A DNA stretch of 64,000 bases from Fistulifera solaris (GCA_030295235.1 AP026137.1:310001-374000), one strand, 5' to 3'; counted from the first letter of the stretch, positions 1 through 10,779 are shown. Notes: generated by a model not told the origin, from the letters alone. Translations and numbers: made by a program.

Positions 1-1
1 T

Positions 2-373
2 TTGACGTTCGATGATGCCATTTCCGCCATTTCCGCGCATACCCTCGAAGCCATGGTCGATCATCCGTGGCAACAACAGCCGTTGGTGCGCGTACGGAGT
101 TCGGGCAATGATAGTAAATTCTCCAAGGGAAACAACAGTCGTCAAAGTAAAACGACACACACCACCGCGTCGACGGGTTCCAGCTTTGAGGTATGGCAGG
201 CCCACGAACAGAAATTTTGGGATGATATGGTCCATCAAGATCGGCATCCTCATGATACTACAGTCTTGGACGATAGTTCTTTTGGAAGACCCATCATTGT
301 CCGAGAAGATATCAGTTATCTTCTCCCGGGGACCGAAGAAGATTACCTTCACGCCGATATGGGTGAAATCTAA
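2..373 (+). CDS. C-terminal fragment of an unrecognised protein (cut by left edge)
   Basis: The frame is already open at the left edge and ends with TAA at 371-373, so only the last ~120 residues of a gene starting outside the window are visible. The piece is polar, with a Ser/Thr/Asn-rich stretch followed by a more ordered end containing WQAHEQKFWDDMV and FGRPIIVREDISYLLPGTEE. An overlapping frame (12-413) is also open, but its composition (mixed Arg/Trp/Ile) looks non-coding. No family was recognised and no function is proposed. Confidence 0.5.
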   Translation: MTFDDAISAISAHTLEAMVDHPWQQQPLVRVRSSGNDSKFSKGNNSRQSKTTHTTASTGSSFEVWQAHEQKFWDDMVHQDRHPHDTTVLDDSSFGRPIIVREDISYLLPGTEEDYLHADMGEI

Positions 374-689
374 GTACGAGAGCGTATCTGGTTTCCACAA
401 AATGCAGCAGTAACTGTGATTAAGCTTACCAAACGTCTTGTATTCATTGCTTTTCGTAGAGCTAACAGTCCTGCAATGGAATCGTTTGGCGAGAAGGAAC
501 CTCACAATACATAGGCACTACACCAAAATACCGAAATCATGCGTTGCAAGAAAGATATATACGTTATTCACGATGATTACTATTAGAATGGTGCTTGTCT
601 TTTTTAGGACAAAACGCTGGACTGATGAACCGATGATACAATGACTACTTTGGACAAGGGACACTTCGAAACCTATCACTTGAAGTGTG
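374..689. other. Intergenic, convergent gene ends
   Basis: About 315 bases between the stop of the left-edge gene and the stop of glycerol-3-phosphate dehydrogenase on the other strand. Short open frames here have no recognisable protein character. I see no RNA gene or repeat. Confidence 0.5.
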
Positions 690-2063
690 TCATAGATGAG
701 AGCTGCGGTGCGTGTGGATCCCCTGCACAATCTCTTCCACCGAACGTCCGCGGAAGGCGATATCATGAATGGTACTCATGAGGGGAAACTGCTGCAATAG
801 ACTGCGCGATTCGAGCAGCGCATAGACTTCTTTCGCGGTCGGTGTTCCTTGCAGTTTCTGACCATTCAACAGGTTGCGTTCAATCATCTCCCACGACCTT
901 TCACATTCGCTGCAAGAAGACGACCTGATAATATCATCATTACCATCTTTAGGACTGGCGGCTGGGGAGGCCTGCAAACGCTCTTTGCAAAAGCTTCCGC
1001 GCATTTTCGATTGCGCCCACCGTAGCACGTCGTAATCAAATCAGCCATGCCACAACTTTCGGTAAAGGTCCGATCTTGTACGCCATCAAAGAACATGTGA
1101 CAAAATTGTGCCATTTCCCGCAGACCGACCCGCAACAAGGCCGCCTTGGTATTACTCCCCAATCCGACCCCATCGACAAAGCCGGCCCCCAAGGCAATGA
1201 CATTTTTGAGTGCGCCACACACTTCGGCGCCCGCCACATCGGGAACATGGTTCACGCGGAAGGTGGGCGTATCAAACACCAAACGCGTCAATTCATCGGC
1301 CGGTGGACCAAAGTCGGACGCCAAGGTGGATTCACACATTTGTCCCAACGCCACTTCGTTGGCCACGTTGGCCCCCATGAGGACGCCGCACGAGAAATGG
1401 GGACCCATGGCGTCCGCAATCGACTGGGAAATGAGGACGGGTAATTTGGTTTGGGCATCAAAGTCTATATATAATGAAGATATATAATAAAGAAGGATGA
1501 GCATTCGAATGTAGTTGTGACTCTAATAACACAACACACACTCGAAAAACGTACCAAGACCTTTGATGAGACTGACGCCCCGACAATTGGGATGCGCCGC
1601 TTGCCGAATCGTCGGAAGCAATCGCGGCAAAAACTGATGTGGCAACACAAAGATCAAAAGAGTCGCACCCTGACAGGCGTCTTCCAAGGAGGGCACGGCG
1701 ACGACGTTGGTCGGCAAATGAATGCCGGGCAAGTATTTGATGTTTTCGTGATGTGTGTTGATATAATCGGTGAGTTTGACTTTGTTACCGAGCTGGTCTT
1801 CGATGATTTCTTCAAAGACCCACATGTTGACATCGTCTTCATAAAACGCAAGACGTTGACAGTTTCTTCCGACAATGTTGGCAATGGCGGATCCCCAATT
1901 GCCACTTCCAATGATGCAGACCTATTCGAGAAAGTAGGAGCAAACGCAGCATTGAGTGATTGTAAGACGAGAAAGACTTAACAATGACAACCGTACGTAC
2001 CTTTTCGAGCTGTTCGCTGCTCGTTTGTGGATTGCTATCCATCATATGAGGAGTAATAGTCAT
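690..2063 (-). CDS. GPD1: NAD-dependent glycerol-3-phosphate dehydrogenase, four exons
   Basis: Interconverts dihydroxyacetone phosphate and glycerol-3-phosphate with NAD(H), feeding glycerolipid synthesis. Exon 1 is 2001-2063, exon 2 1555-1921, exon 3 about 980-1464, exon 4 690-908. Introns are 1922-2000 and 1465-1554 (GTACG...AG) and about 909-979. Exon 2 opens with the Rossmann motif [13 protein letters not shown]. Exon 3 carries the substrate-site region ([32 protein letters not shown]) and [17 protein letters not shown]. Exon 4 has the family signature [20 protein letters not shown]. The ATG at 2063 gives a short polar N-terminus, so a cytosolic enzyme is inferred; the frame upstream has no ATG. 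The exon 3/4 join does not keep phase with any clean GT-AG pair: the best donor is GTTTGC and one base is out. That may be a base-calling error. The identity is secure, the last junction is not. Confidence 0.9.
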
Positions 2064-2844
2064 TCTTTCTGATGGGTGCTGTTGCAGTTCGCGGGGCAGA
2101 TTGTTTTTTGGAGCTTCGTCGCAGGAATGATTTTGATGATGACCACCGGTGATGTTCAGCAGCAACGGTAATGAAGGAGGATAGTCGACCAGCAGCAAGG
2201 ATGCAATCCACCCAAAAGTCTTTAACAAATAATGAATGAAGAGGTGAGAAAGAAGAAGTGCACCCCGAAACGCAAGAGAATAAGAGGAAAAAAGAGAGTT
2301 CTTTTCGTTTCAAAAAAGAGTGACTACTCGTTCGTTCATAGTACAAAAGGGCAGCCAATCGGTTTTCAGTTCACGCACCGCGCCACGACGAACTATCGAG
2401 GCGACTGTACCCGAATCTCTAGTACTTCGTTCTACGCATGTAATGACGTAAGTCCTCCGACGACCGACGTACAAACGAAGTTCCGAGAAGCGAAATTCTG
2501 ATCCTGATCCTTATCCGATGAACATACTTATTGCACTTGATTCTTTGAAAACGTACCAACATGCACCTCAATGAAAGAACTGGTATTGAATACAAACTCA
2601 ATTTTGATTTGAATTAGGCAAGAAGATGAGAGCCAGAATGTTTGTGAGCGTTTCGTAGATAATTGGATGGATAAAATTTATTTCATTTTTTGTGCGTCCT
2701 GCTGACTCCCGTCTGTCTGTAGTACGACGCGAAATTTCGTGTTTATAACGCAAAACGCAATCAAACAGCGAGCGCAGTGCAAAAAAGCAAAGCAACACTT
2801 TGCTTCTATCATTGTCCTTTTCTACATTTCTTTTTTTTTCTTAA
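2064..2844. other. Divergent intergenic region
   Basis: Region between two divergent genes. The frame upstream of 2063 on the minus strand stays open and hydrophobic to about 2228, but has no ATG; it may be 5' UTR or hold an unseen upstream exon. T-rich tract at about 2818-2842. No RNA gene or repeat recognised. Confidence 0.4.
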
Positions 2845-3030
2845 ATGCCCGTCCAATCGGCCTTTACTCTATTAATTATCGGCGGTGCCTTCTCGGCGAC
2901 GGGCGGTTTGCTCATGGCCCTCAATTGGCTGGAAACGGGGGCACGCAAACGACCCGTGGCGCAATCCCATTGGAGTTATCATTTGCAACAGCGGGATTTG
3001 GCCCTCAAACAAATGAAAGTGAAAGAATAA
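2845..3030 (+). CDS. NDUFA1: Probable NADH:ubiquinone oxidoreductase MWFE-type subunit
   Basis: A 61-residue protein with one N-terminal membrane segment (LLIIGGAFSATGGLLMAL, about residues 9-26) followed by a basic turn and an amphipathic tail containing HWSYHLQQRDLALKQ. The size, the single membrane anchor at the very N-terminus and the tail pattern (basic residues, then a Trp/Tyr-containing helix ending in xRDxxL) match the MWFE/NDUFA1 subunit of mitochondrial complex I. Such short proteins are hard to assign by eye, so another one-pass mitochondrial subunit is possible. The ATG at 2845 lies just after a T-rich tract. It is divergent from the glycerol-3-phosphate dehydrogenase gene, about 780 bp away. 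Confidence 0.6.
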   Translation: MPVQSAFTLLIIGGAFSATGGLLMALNWLETGARKRPVAQSHWSYHLQQRDLALKQMKVKE

Positions 3031-3606
3031 TAGAGTGTGTGTGGCACGAAAGTCGATAGTCGGACACAATATCAAATAATACAAACAATATCCTTAGCCA
3101 AAAATAAAAATGATTTCAATATTTGAACACCCTAAAAGTGATTTAAATCAGCATTACGGACATTATCATTTGATTGTCCGCGATCTCTTCATCCATCCAC
3201 GGAAGGGGATAATCTAGTTCATTCGTCTAAATTAGTTACGACCTATTCCATCATGATCTTGTAACCGCAACCGAAATTTCTCCAGTCGATAGAGCCAAAA
3301 ACGAAAGTCCGTGGAAGAGTAAAATTGTTGTTGTTGTTGTTCTAGCTTTAAACGGAATTATCGCAAACGTTGCCTAGACTATATCTTTCGAGAAATATAA
3401 GCGGATAAAAAATCAACTGTGGACTGCGCTATTCACGATCAATGCGTCATGTTGCAACACCATCGCGATCGATCGAGAAAACGCAGACGCGACGATGACA
3501 CTTATGAAAAATTGAAGTGCCGTGGTCGTCGGCGAGTGTGAGCAGGCTCTTATTCTTTCTTTCGACAGCATTCTCTCTCTCTTTAAAAAGAAAGACACTC
3601 TTAACC
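3031..3606. other. Intergenic with a short GTT repeat
   Basis: About 575 bases. A (TTG)n microsatellite lies at about 3326-3343. The segment from 3517 to the epimerase ATG stays open in the epimerase frame but starts only with GTG, so it is treated as leader. CT-rich stretch at 3571-3583. Nothing else recognised. Confidence 0.4.
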
Positions 3607-4773
3607 ATGTGGAAGCATTTCAATTTGTGCCATTTTCCAAGAAGATGTCTGTTCTACTTGATCTTTGGTTTCTCGTGGGCCATGGCCTTGGCGACACCGC
3701 AACGCACCGTCTTGGTCACTGGCGGAGCCGGATACATTGGTTCTCATACGTGTTTGGAGTTGTTACAAGACAAGGATGCCCAATATCGCGTCGTCGTGGT
3801 GGATAATTTGGAAAATTCCTCGAAAGAATCCTTGCGACGCGTCCAAGAACTCGTCCAAACCGATCCAGAGCGGTTGGTGTTTCGACAGTGCGACATTCGC
3901 GATAAGGCGTGTTTGACTTCTGTGTTCGAAGAATTTCCCCAAATCTCGTCGTGCATTCATTTTGCCGGCCTCAAGGCGGTGGGAGAATCGGTCGCCAAGC
4001 CGTTGGCGTATTACGATTCCAATATTGGTGGCACCGTGAACTTGTTGGAACTGTTGCAAGAACGTCAGGTCCGGAAATTTGTCTTTTCCTCATCGGCCAC
4101 CGTCTACGGAGAACCCGAAATGTTACCCTTGGTCGAAACGGCCCGCTTGCAGGCCACGAATCCGTACGGCCGCACGAAATTGTTCATTGAAGAAATTTTG
4201 CGCGATGTGCACGCGGCCGATCCGGACTGGCAAATCTTGATTTTGCGGTACTTCAATCCCATTGGGGCCCATCCCTCGGGACGCATCGGAGAAGATCCCC
4301 AGGGCATCCCCAACAATCTCATGCCGTACATTGCCCAAGTCTGTGTCGGTCGTCGGGAAAAATTGACCGTCTTTGGGAATGATTATGACACACCGGATGG
4401 GACCGGTGTGCGGGATTACATTCATGTTGTCGATTTGGCGAAAGGTCACGTGGCGGCGTTGGATAAATTGTATCGTGAACCGGTGGGTTGTAAGGCGGTG
4501 AATTTGGGAACGGGTCACGGTGTTTCCGTCTTGCAATTGGTCCAAGGCATGGCGGAAGCCACCGGGAAGCCCGTCCCCTATGACGTTGGACCCCGTCGTC
4601 CAGGAGATGTGGCGACCGTTTATGCGGATGCGAGTGTCGCCGAGACGTTTTTGGGATGGAAAGCCGAACTGGGCGTGAAGGAAATGTGTCAAGATACGTG
4701 GCGATGGCAATCGACGAATCCGAATGGATATCAAGTGCAGGAGGAAACTGTCATGATCAGTGATGAACTTTAA
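3607..4773 (+). CDS. GALE: UDP-glucose 4-epimerase
   Basis: Interconverts UDP-glucose and UDP-galactose for galactose metabolism and for glycan and galactolipid sugar supply. The protein is 388 residues from the ATG at 3607. Residues ~1-32 (MWKHFNLC..., then [16 protein letters not shown]) are hydrophobic and look like a signal peptide or anchor. They are followed by the NAD-binding motif [14 protein letters not shown], the catalytic [10 protein letters not shown] segment (Ser/Thr), YGRTK (Tyr-x-x-x-Lys catalytic pair) and [12 protein letters not shown]. Length without the presequence is close to the usual ~340-350. The N-terminal extension suggests entry into the secretory pathway or plastid endomembrane, an inference; most epimerases are cytosolic. 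Frame intact, no intron seen. Confidence 0.95.
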   Translation: MWKHFNLCHFPRRCLFYLIFGFSWAMALATPQRTVLVTGGAGYIGSHTCLELLQDKDAQYRVVVVDNLENSSKESLRRVQELVQTDPERLVFRQCDIRDKACLTSVFEEFPQISSCIHFAGLKAVGESVAKPLAYYDSNIGGTVNLLELLQERQVRKFVFSSSATVYGEPEMLPLVETARLQATNPYGRTKLFIEEILRDVHAADPDWQILILRYFNPIGAHPSGRIGEDPQGIPNNLMPYIAQVCVGRREKLTVFGNDYDTPDGTGVRDYIHVVDLAKGHVAALDKLYREPVGCKAVNLGTGHGVSVLQLVQGMAEATGKPVPYDVGPRRPGDVATVYADASVAETFLGWKAELGVKEMCQDTWRWQSTNPNGYQVQEETVMISDEL

Positions 4774-5053
4774 AATCAAGAGAATAGTTATTGCACGTTA
4801 GATTGGTCTGTAAAGCATGTTTGGAGTTCTAGTACCAGTAGCTTAGTCGTGAGAAGTTCGGTCACGTGTGTTTATGAAATGCCATTTACACGTAATACGG
4901 ACAGACCGACTGCGTTGATTTCCACTAAACGAACGAAAACGTTTCGAAGAAAATAAGCATTTCGTTGTTCTTATTGTTCCAGTTATTATCCTTGGGTGCC
5001 TATTATACAACGCCTCTTTGCTTCTCTTCGGCTGTGTCGCAAAAGAAAAGAAA

Positions 5054-5896
5054 ATGAGATACGGCAGATCCAAAGCGGCTCGCAAAACCTTGCAATTCTT
5101 TGAACGCACCCAAGGCATTCGAGCACCTTATCACATTCTGTTGGATGGGACCTTTTTAGTTGCTCTCGTCAAATACAATTTACCGTTGCAGGAACGTTTG
5201 GATCGATTGCTACAACATGCTTCTTATCAATTGCATGTGACACAGTCGTCGTTGGACGAATTGGAGCGATTGGCGAACCAAGTTCCCGACAAGAAAGTTT
5301 TGTTGGAAGAAGCCCAACAATGGGCACACAAGAATTGTGCCAGCATTCTTCCCAAGCATGAGACTATTAGTAATGATAGAGCTTCGAATGAAAATTCCTT
5401 GGAAAAGCTGGGTATAGCTGCCCAAGACATTTGGAATTGGACGGCAGCAGGCGTAAGTGCGTCGAAACAGACGACGACCAGCCATTACCACGCGACACAA
5501 CAAGATCGACCAAAGTATTTCGTCGCATCCCACGATGAAGATTTACTGGATGCACTGCGGACTATGGGTGGTGTCCCGATTATTCGCCTGGCTCGTGGAT
5601 CCGTATTGTTATTGGAGCAACCTTCTAAAGCGGCGACGGTCCAAGCCCGTGCGACAGAACAATCCAAATGGAAAGGATCGGTATCGGAATCCGAACAGCG
5701 CTTGGTACAAGTTGTCGTGCAGCACGAACGCCAAGAACGACAACAACAACAGGGTCATCCGACGGTCCGACGCAAACGCAAAGCCAAAGAACCGAATCCG
5801 TTGAGTTGTAAGAAGAAAGGAACGACAACGGAAGGGCCCAAGAAAAAGCGACGACGAAAAAGTAGCCAAACGGGCAATGATGACGCAGCGGCTTAA
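5054..5896 (+). CDS. UTP23: rRNA-processing protein UTP23 (PIN-fold, Fcf1 family)
   Basis: Component of the small-subunit processome needed for early 18S rRNA cleavages and snoRNA release in the nucleolus. The ATG at 5054 opens with MRYGRSKAARKTLQFFERTQ followed by GIRAPYHILLDGTFL, the hallmark start of the Utp23/Fcf1 family. Further PIN-domain blocks are HVTQSSLDELERL (about residue 70) and YFVASHDEDLLDALRTMGG with GVPIIRLARGSVLLLEQPS. The last ~70 residues are Lys/Arg-rich, as expected for a nucleolar RNA-binding tail. The in-frame extension to 5018 starts with TTG and is excluded. Distinguished from Fcf1 by the long basic tail and the degenerate PIN acidic residues. Intact single exon, 280 residues. 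Confidence 0.88.
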   Translation: MRYGRSKAARKTLQFFERTQGIRAPYHILLDGTFLVALVKYNLPLQERLDRLLQHASYQLHVTQSSLDELERLANQVPDKKVLLEEAQQWAHKNCASILPKHETISNDRASNENSLEKLGIAAQDIWNWTAAGVSASKQTTTSHYHATQQDRPKYFVASHDEDLLDALRTMGGVPIIRLARGSVLLLEQPSKAATVQARATEQSKWKGSVSESEQRLVQVVVQHERQERQQQQGHPTVRRKRKAKEPNPLSCKKKGTTTEGPKKKRRRKSSQTGNDDAAA

Positions 5897-5955
5897 TAGA
5901 TATTGCTTGTTATTGCTTTCTTACTATTCGCTGTTGGACTACATTCGTTCGTTCC

Positions 5956-7429
5956 TTACGGAGACACCGCTTTCGGTGGCTGTGAAGGATTACTCGTCGA
6001 CTGGAACTTGCTCTGGTAGGCGACACTGGCCTGGAACCAAGCATTCGGATGGTTCCCTACATTGTCCATGGGCACATCGGACGAAAAGGCGTTCGGGTGG
6101 GTCACCTCAAAGTGTTTCAAACAAGCCAACTGGTATTGTTGCATTTTCTTCTGCTGCAAGATTTCACGTCGGTCTTTCTCGTCACCAATGTTCAATTTCT
6201 GCAACAATCGATGCAAATTCTGCTCGTCGTAGTGTTTGAACGGACATCCGTGGTGTTCGTTCGCCGAACTGGGCGCCACCAAACCACCAATAATTTTGGA
6301 GCAACCGTATCCCAACTGTCCCTCCTTGCGACCATCTTTCGTGCCGCCCTCTTTTCCGTACATGTGACGAATGTTGTACGCGTATTCCTTTTGAAATTTT
6401 TCGTTCGTGACTTTTTTGAAAATGGCGTTGGAAAAAACAGGAGGGCATCTTCGAGGGACAGTTGCGCCCCGCGCAAAAAGAATCCGTACTGCAATCGCGC
6501 TTGATATTTGAGATGATGATCGGCTTTGAGACCGGCATGAATTTGACGCATGCACAATGGCATGCTGGACGTGAATTGCTCCACATTGTCGGCCGTCAAG
6601 ACTTGTCCTTCCGGCAAATGCATTTGTTGTTCCCGGGGTTGCACGAGCGCCCGGTGCATGTTTTTGAGCAACGGAAAGATCCGTGAGGCTTCCGCATCTT
6701 GGGCCGCTTGGAAGGATCCCGCATTGGCCAGTAACGCCAAGAAGCGAGCCAGATCGGTCCGAAATTTGGCTTCCAAAATGGTGAGTACCTTGGATTGCGG
6801 AACGTAGGCCGATCCGGCCCGCAAGAAACATTGTCGCGTCGCCAACAAGGACAATGCCTGCGTAAAGGGGACCGCATAGAATTGTGCCGTTTGGAATTCG
6901 ACGGGTGTCGTGAATTGGAGCAACGCATCGCGATACTTTTTCTTTTTCGGCCGCCGCAATGGGTTGCAGTTGCGCGTATTTTCGCACGGCGTGCGCCAAC
7001 TGTTGTTCCGTCAAGGCCTGGAGACGATGACGAAAGAGTGCCGCTTCTTGTTGGAGAAACCAACGACGCAATTCTTCCGTTTGACAGTAGGAAAGACGTA
7101 AAATGAAATGCGAAGCTTCATCCATGTCGTGATCGGTCAAATCTTCTTGCTTGATGATTTGATCCAATTTTTGTCGAATAATGTCGGGTGTCACTTTCAT
7201 CATTTTAATTTGTTCGATTTTGCGGAGGACCTTGTCGAGGAGTGTGTGAGATGAATGCAGTTTCCGAGAGTCTCTCGAAAAGAGGACTTACTTTGAGGCG
7301 CTTCAAGGCGTACACTTCAAATTGATCGAGCGAAAGTTCATAATTGGGTGTCGTATCGTACCAATTGAGAGAAGGCAAATTACTTTCCGCATTCTTGTTG
7401 CTTTTCGGAATCAACCCAATCACGTTCAT
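5956..7429 (-). CDS. PRIM2: DNA primase large subunit (two exons, two homopolymer frame breaks)
   Basis: Regulatory Fe-S subunit of DNA polymerase alpha-primase, which makes RNA primers in the nucleus. Exon 1 is 7292-7429 (MNVIGLIPKS...ELSLDQFEVYALKRLK); the intron 7231-7291 is GTAAGT...AG; exon 2 (5956-7230) continues VLRKIEQIKMMKV and HFILRLSYCQTEELRRWFLQQE, a strong primase signature. All four Fe-S cysteines expected in the C-terminal domain are seen: MPLCMRQIH, YGCSKIIGG, HHGCPFKHYD and ACLKHFEVTH. Two single-base breaks interrupt exon 2: a T-run at 6937-6941 (one base too long) and an A-run at 6432-6437 (one too short). Correcting both gives one continuous protein with YRDALLQF and ALLFFSNAIFKK at the joins. 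I read them as sequencing errors. Ends at 5956, tail to tail with UTP23. Confidence 0.92.
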
Positions 7430-7808
7430 GGTTCACAGTGAAAGAAGGAATTGAAGAACGACAGGCCGTCTTGTCCAGAGGGTGATATTTTTATTTTGTT
7501 CGAAACTTTTTTTGGCAATGCGATGCGTTTTTCACCGTGTGGAGGGAAAAAAGAGAGCCGCGCTCGTTCGCGTATCTAAATTCTTCGAATTCTGTCTGGC
7601 CGGCGTGGAGGACGGCTTGCGCGCGTGGTGTCGGTCCGCACTTGCGTTGTCTCCAGTAAGGTTAGAATTATTGAAGAGGTTTCTTGAATACGTCCGTCCG
7701 CCACCCCCATCGCTGTTACCTCTTTACTAAAATCAACACCTTTTGCAAACAAAATAACGCAACGCGATCAGAGCATCGTTGTCGCTCCTCTGATTATTCG
7801 AATACACC
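7430..7808. other. Divergent promoter region, primase / RPL8
   Basis: About 380 bases between two divergent starts. A pyrimidine-rich tract (7696-7735) precedes the RPL8 start. No RNA gene, repeat or convincing small ORF was recognised. Confidence 0.4.
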
Positions 7809-8735
7809 ATGGGTAAATACGTCCAGGTATGTTGTCTGCAATGCAAATGTAGCAAGAAAGAGAATTGTTGGTGGGACGTAGGAACGCAGGAACCGCACCC
7901 GCGTCACTTTTTCTTTGTATTTATATTAGTTTGTTGCAACAACCAAAAGCACTAATCCATCCATCTTTCTCCCTTTCAGGCCCAACGTAAGGGTAAGTCG
8001 CCCATCTTCAAGGCGCACACGCGCACTAGAAAAGGAGCCGTCAAACTCCGACAATTTGATTACGCCGAAAAGCACGGATACATTCGCGGTGTGGTCAAGG
8101 AAATTCTACACGATCCCGGTCGTGGTGCCCCCGTGGCCAAGGTCCAATTCCGTGATGCCTATCGCTACCAACGCAACACAGAACTATTCATCTGCACGGA
8201 GGGTATGTACACGGGACAGTTCATTTACTGCGGAAAGAAGGCGACGCTCAGTGTCGGAAATGTCCTGCCCTTGAGTCAAGTTCCGGAGGGAACCATTGTG
8301 TGCAACGTTGAAACATTGGCCGGTGACCGCGGTTCGTTTGCTCGTGCCAGTGGATGCTTTGCCGTTGTCGTCACGCACGATGATGAAAAGGGTACCACCA
8401 AATTGCGTCTGCCCAGTGGTGGAAAGAAGACCGTCCCCAGCACGGTCCGGGCCCAAATTGGTATCGTGGCCGGAGGAGGTCGTACCGACAAGCCCTTGCT
8501 CAAAGCCGGTGCCGCCTACCACAAGTATGCCGTCAAACGCAACTGCTGGCCCAAGATTCGTGGTGTGGCCAAGAACCCCGTAGAGCACCCGTTCGGTGGT
8601 GGTAACCACCAGCACATTGGTCGACCTTCGACGGTGGGACGAGAACGTCCGGCCGGTCGCAAGGTGGGTTTGATTGCGGCCCGTCGAACCGGACGTCTTC
8701 GAGGAGTCAAGAAGACAGCACAAGATAAGGATTAA
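7809..8735 (+). CDS. RPL8: 60S ribosomal protein L8 (uL2), two exons
   Basis: Core large-subunit protein near the peptidyl-transferase centre. Exon 1 is only 18 bases (7809-7826, MGKYVQ), followed by a GTATGT...CAG intron at 7827-7979 and exon 2 at 7980-8735; the result is 257 residues, the usual cytosolic length. Visible family blocks are [48 protein letters not shown] and the highly conserved [16 protein letters not shown] with [16 protein letters not shown] near the end; the His in GGGNHQH is the residue implicated in peptidyl transfer. A very early intron after a tiny first exon is common in ribosomal-protein genes of intron-poor eukaryotes. Frame intact. Divergent from the primase gene, sharing about 380 bp. 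Confidence 0.97.
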
Positions 8736-8953
8736 TACTGATTTATTTCACTACCGTATGATTCGCACTTTTAGAAAAACCAAAGGCAGGGATTCTATGC
8801 TACATTCTCAGTTGATCGACCAGAACATTTTGAAAGTTAGGCGCATTAGCAAGTTGCATAGCAAACGTAGAACACTAGATTATTCGTGGTTTTGAAGTCA
8901 CAAAATGGATGTGGCAGTTCATTTCTTGCATTTCACAACATATGTTCGCTCAG

Positions 8954-9958
8954 CTATCCTTCGTCGTGATGATATCCCAAATATTGCTCATCAATGGCAC
9001 GAAGAAAGTCCCTAAAACCGAGATTGATAGCTTGACCAGACGCTCGTTGATCGGCTTCTCGAACATGTTCGAAATTGTACAGCATGGACACCGTGAAAAG
9101 ATGATTTTCCGCACTCCACAACAAGAATGGCGTCGCGTACGCATCATGCTTCCGGTAATGCGACATCACGTCTTGATCCATCAAGACATCGATCGAAATG
9201 GAATGGTTGAGACTCGGAGGCTCAGGATATTTCAACTGAATTCCCTGGGACGAGTAGTGCAGTCGTAACTCGGGTGACGATCCACCGGGAGAATAAATCA
9301 AACTGATCAGTGTGACGTGAAGATCGGAGCGGACTAGGTCTTTGGTCAAATTCGTTACATTCCGTGCGTCCAGATGAAACCGGACGTCGGATTCAACCAC
9401 AAAGTTATCGTAAAAATCAACGAATCGATCGTCCAACGCATCGGCTGCCGGCTCACCGGGAGCGATCAGCTCACGGATAGGACTGGTCAAATCGGATAAA
9501 GGATTGTAATCCTGCAAGAAACCTTCCCATAGCAAATTTTCTTGACAGGTGAATTGTGCAAAGAACATGTAGTTTTTTCCATTGCGGAGTCCATTGGCGA
9601 TTCGTGGAACTCGGGCGTGTAGATTCACGTACGGGCAGTCGGGATCTCGACACAAAACGTACTCGGATTGGTGCCGTAATGCTTGTCGTGTCATTTCCCA
9701 GGCAAAGTCACTGCATCGTTGAAACCAAGTGACTCTTTCACGGCAGTTAAAAAGAGATAGAAAGGCACTGTTGGATGCATATTGTTGTGACAGAGTCAAA
9801 CCTTCATCTCTTGCCATGAATTCTTTGAGTACGACATTTCTCTCGGGATCATGAAATTTGCGACAAACACGTCGTAAGCGACAAAGGTCAGCGACAGTAA
9901 GATACTTTAGAATATGATTCGAGAACAAGTCGTCGGGCGTATCAAGCAACGGCGTCAT
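8954..9958 (-). CDS. F-box-like protein, intact solitary member of a local family
   Basis: A 334-residue protein with an N-terminal F-box-like segment (DTPDDLFSNHILKYLTVADL then CRLRRVCRKFHD, residues ~6-41). F-boxes bind Skp1 and make the protein the substrate receptor of an SCF ubiquitin ligase. The rest is a family-specific domain shared with the four tandem genes at 26-32 kb: the blocks SLFNCRERVTWFQRCSDFAWEM, CPYVNLHARVP, NGKNYMFFAQFT, NLLWEGFLQDY, VRFHLDARNVTNLTKD, LHVTLISLI, PELRLHYSSQG and HSISIDVLMDQ. No leucine-rich, kelch or WD repeat was recognised, so the substrate is unknown. It is the only one of the five copies without a frame break and serves as the reference. ATG at 9958. 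Confidence 0.75.
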   Translation of the reverse strand: MTPLLDTPDDLFSNHILKYLTVADLCRLRRVCRKFHDPERNVVLKEFMARDEGLTLSQQYASNSAFLSLFNCRERVTWFQRCSDFAWEMTRQALRHQSEYVLCRDPDCPYVNLHARVPRIANGLRNGKNYMFFAQFTCQENLLWEGFLQDYNPLSDLTSPIRELIAPGEPAADALDDRFVDFYDNFVVESDVRFHLDARNVTNLTKDLVRSDLHVTLISLIYSPGGSSPELRLHYSSQGIQLKYPEPPSLNHSISIDVLMDQDVMSHYRKHDAYATPFLLWSAENHLFTVSMLYNFEHVREADQRASGQAINLGFRDFLRAIDEQYLGYHHDEG

Positions 9959-10779
9959 TATTTCGCTAGAGAGAGCGGTAATTTGTTCACGTTTTCGAAC
10001 AGAAGGTTCTTGCTGTTTGCGCTCCGCTGCTGTTCTAGCGATCGACTTTGTGAGTTTGTGATTGCAATGATTTGTTTATAGTGTATGAGAGGTAATCATT
10101 CTCATAATCACATCGATCACCTAGAAAGAAAAGATCCTTTTGCCTTTCCACGACCCAGTCTCACGAAAGAAGGATGAGTGCGGCCGGCGGCCTCTACTAT
10201 ACTGGTACCAAGTACCAGGTACTGTACCAGGCAGCAGGTACACAATTAACGCTCACAAACTCACAAATGTTACAACTTGTCGCATCGCGTGTCATGCTTT
10301 GTTTGTTTCTGTTTCGCGTTTCGCTACAAGAACATAACTACAACTTGGTTTTATTCCTTCTTAGTCCAAAATCGATCGTCTGCGTAGGTTCAGCAATGTC
10401 AGCAAACTGCTTTGGATATATTCAGCCAACGACCGAAAATACAATGAAAAGCTGCGCTATTACTTGCTATACAACGAAATTGCAAAGTGCGATCGCAGCA
10501 AAGTGCGCTTTGATAGATCTGGAACTTGTCTCGTTTTCTTGAGTAAATATCGATGACCAACTTGACTTATTTTGAAAAGGATTATTCATTGATTGTCGAT
10601 ACCATGTAGAGGACCAGAAGCCATCATTGGTCATCTTGGAGAGTCATACCAGCCGTATGCATGCGCTGTCTTTTCTTGCCCGCAACGAACATATTGAACT
10701 CTGGTGTGCCTTTCTAGTCCTCTTGACGGTGGTCAGCCAAGATATTGAATTGATTGTCCACTCTGCCGTCACTCCATTT
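9959..10779. other. Intergenic region with a GTACC-rich cluster
   Basis: About 820 bases. A dense cluster of GGTACC/GTACCAG words lies at 10201-10240 (TGGTACC, AGTACCAGGTAC, TGTACCAG, GCAGCAGGTAC). A 122-codon frame starting at ATG 10174 runs through the cluster; it has no recognisable domain and odd composition, so I do not call it a gene. An alternative is a noncoding transcript or a repeat relic. Confidence 0.4.

Noticed and set aside
1076-1444. Long open frames antisense to glycerol-3-phosphate dehydrogenase
   Set aside because: Shadow frames of a conserved gene on the other strand.
2064-2228. Hydrophobic leader of glycerol-3-phosphate dehydrogenase
   Set aside because: The upstream in-frame codon is TTG and no ATG is found; the ATG at 2063 joins directly to the NAD-binding domain.
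3517-3606. N-terminal extension of the epimerase from 3517
   Set aside because: That frame starts with GTG; the first ATG is at 3607 and already provides a signal-like start.
10174-10542. 122-codon plus-strand gene
   Set aside because: No domain, spans the GTACC cluster, composition unlike neighbouring genes.
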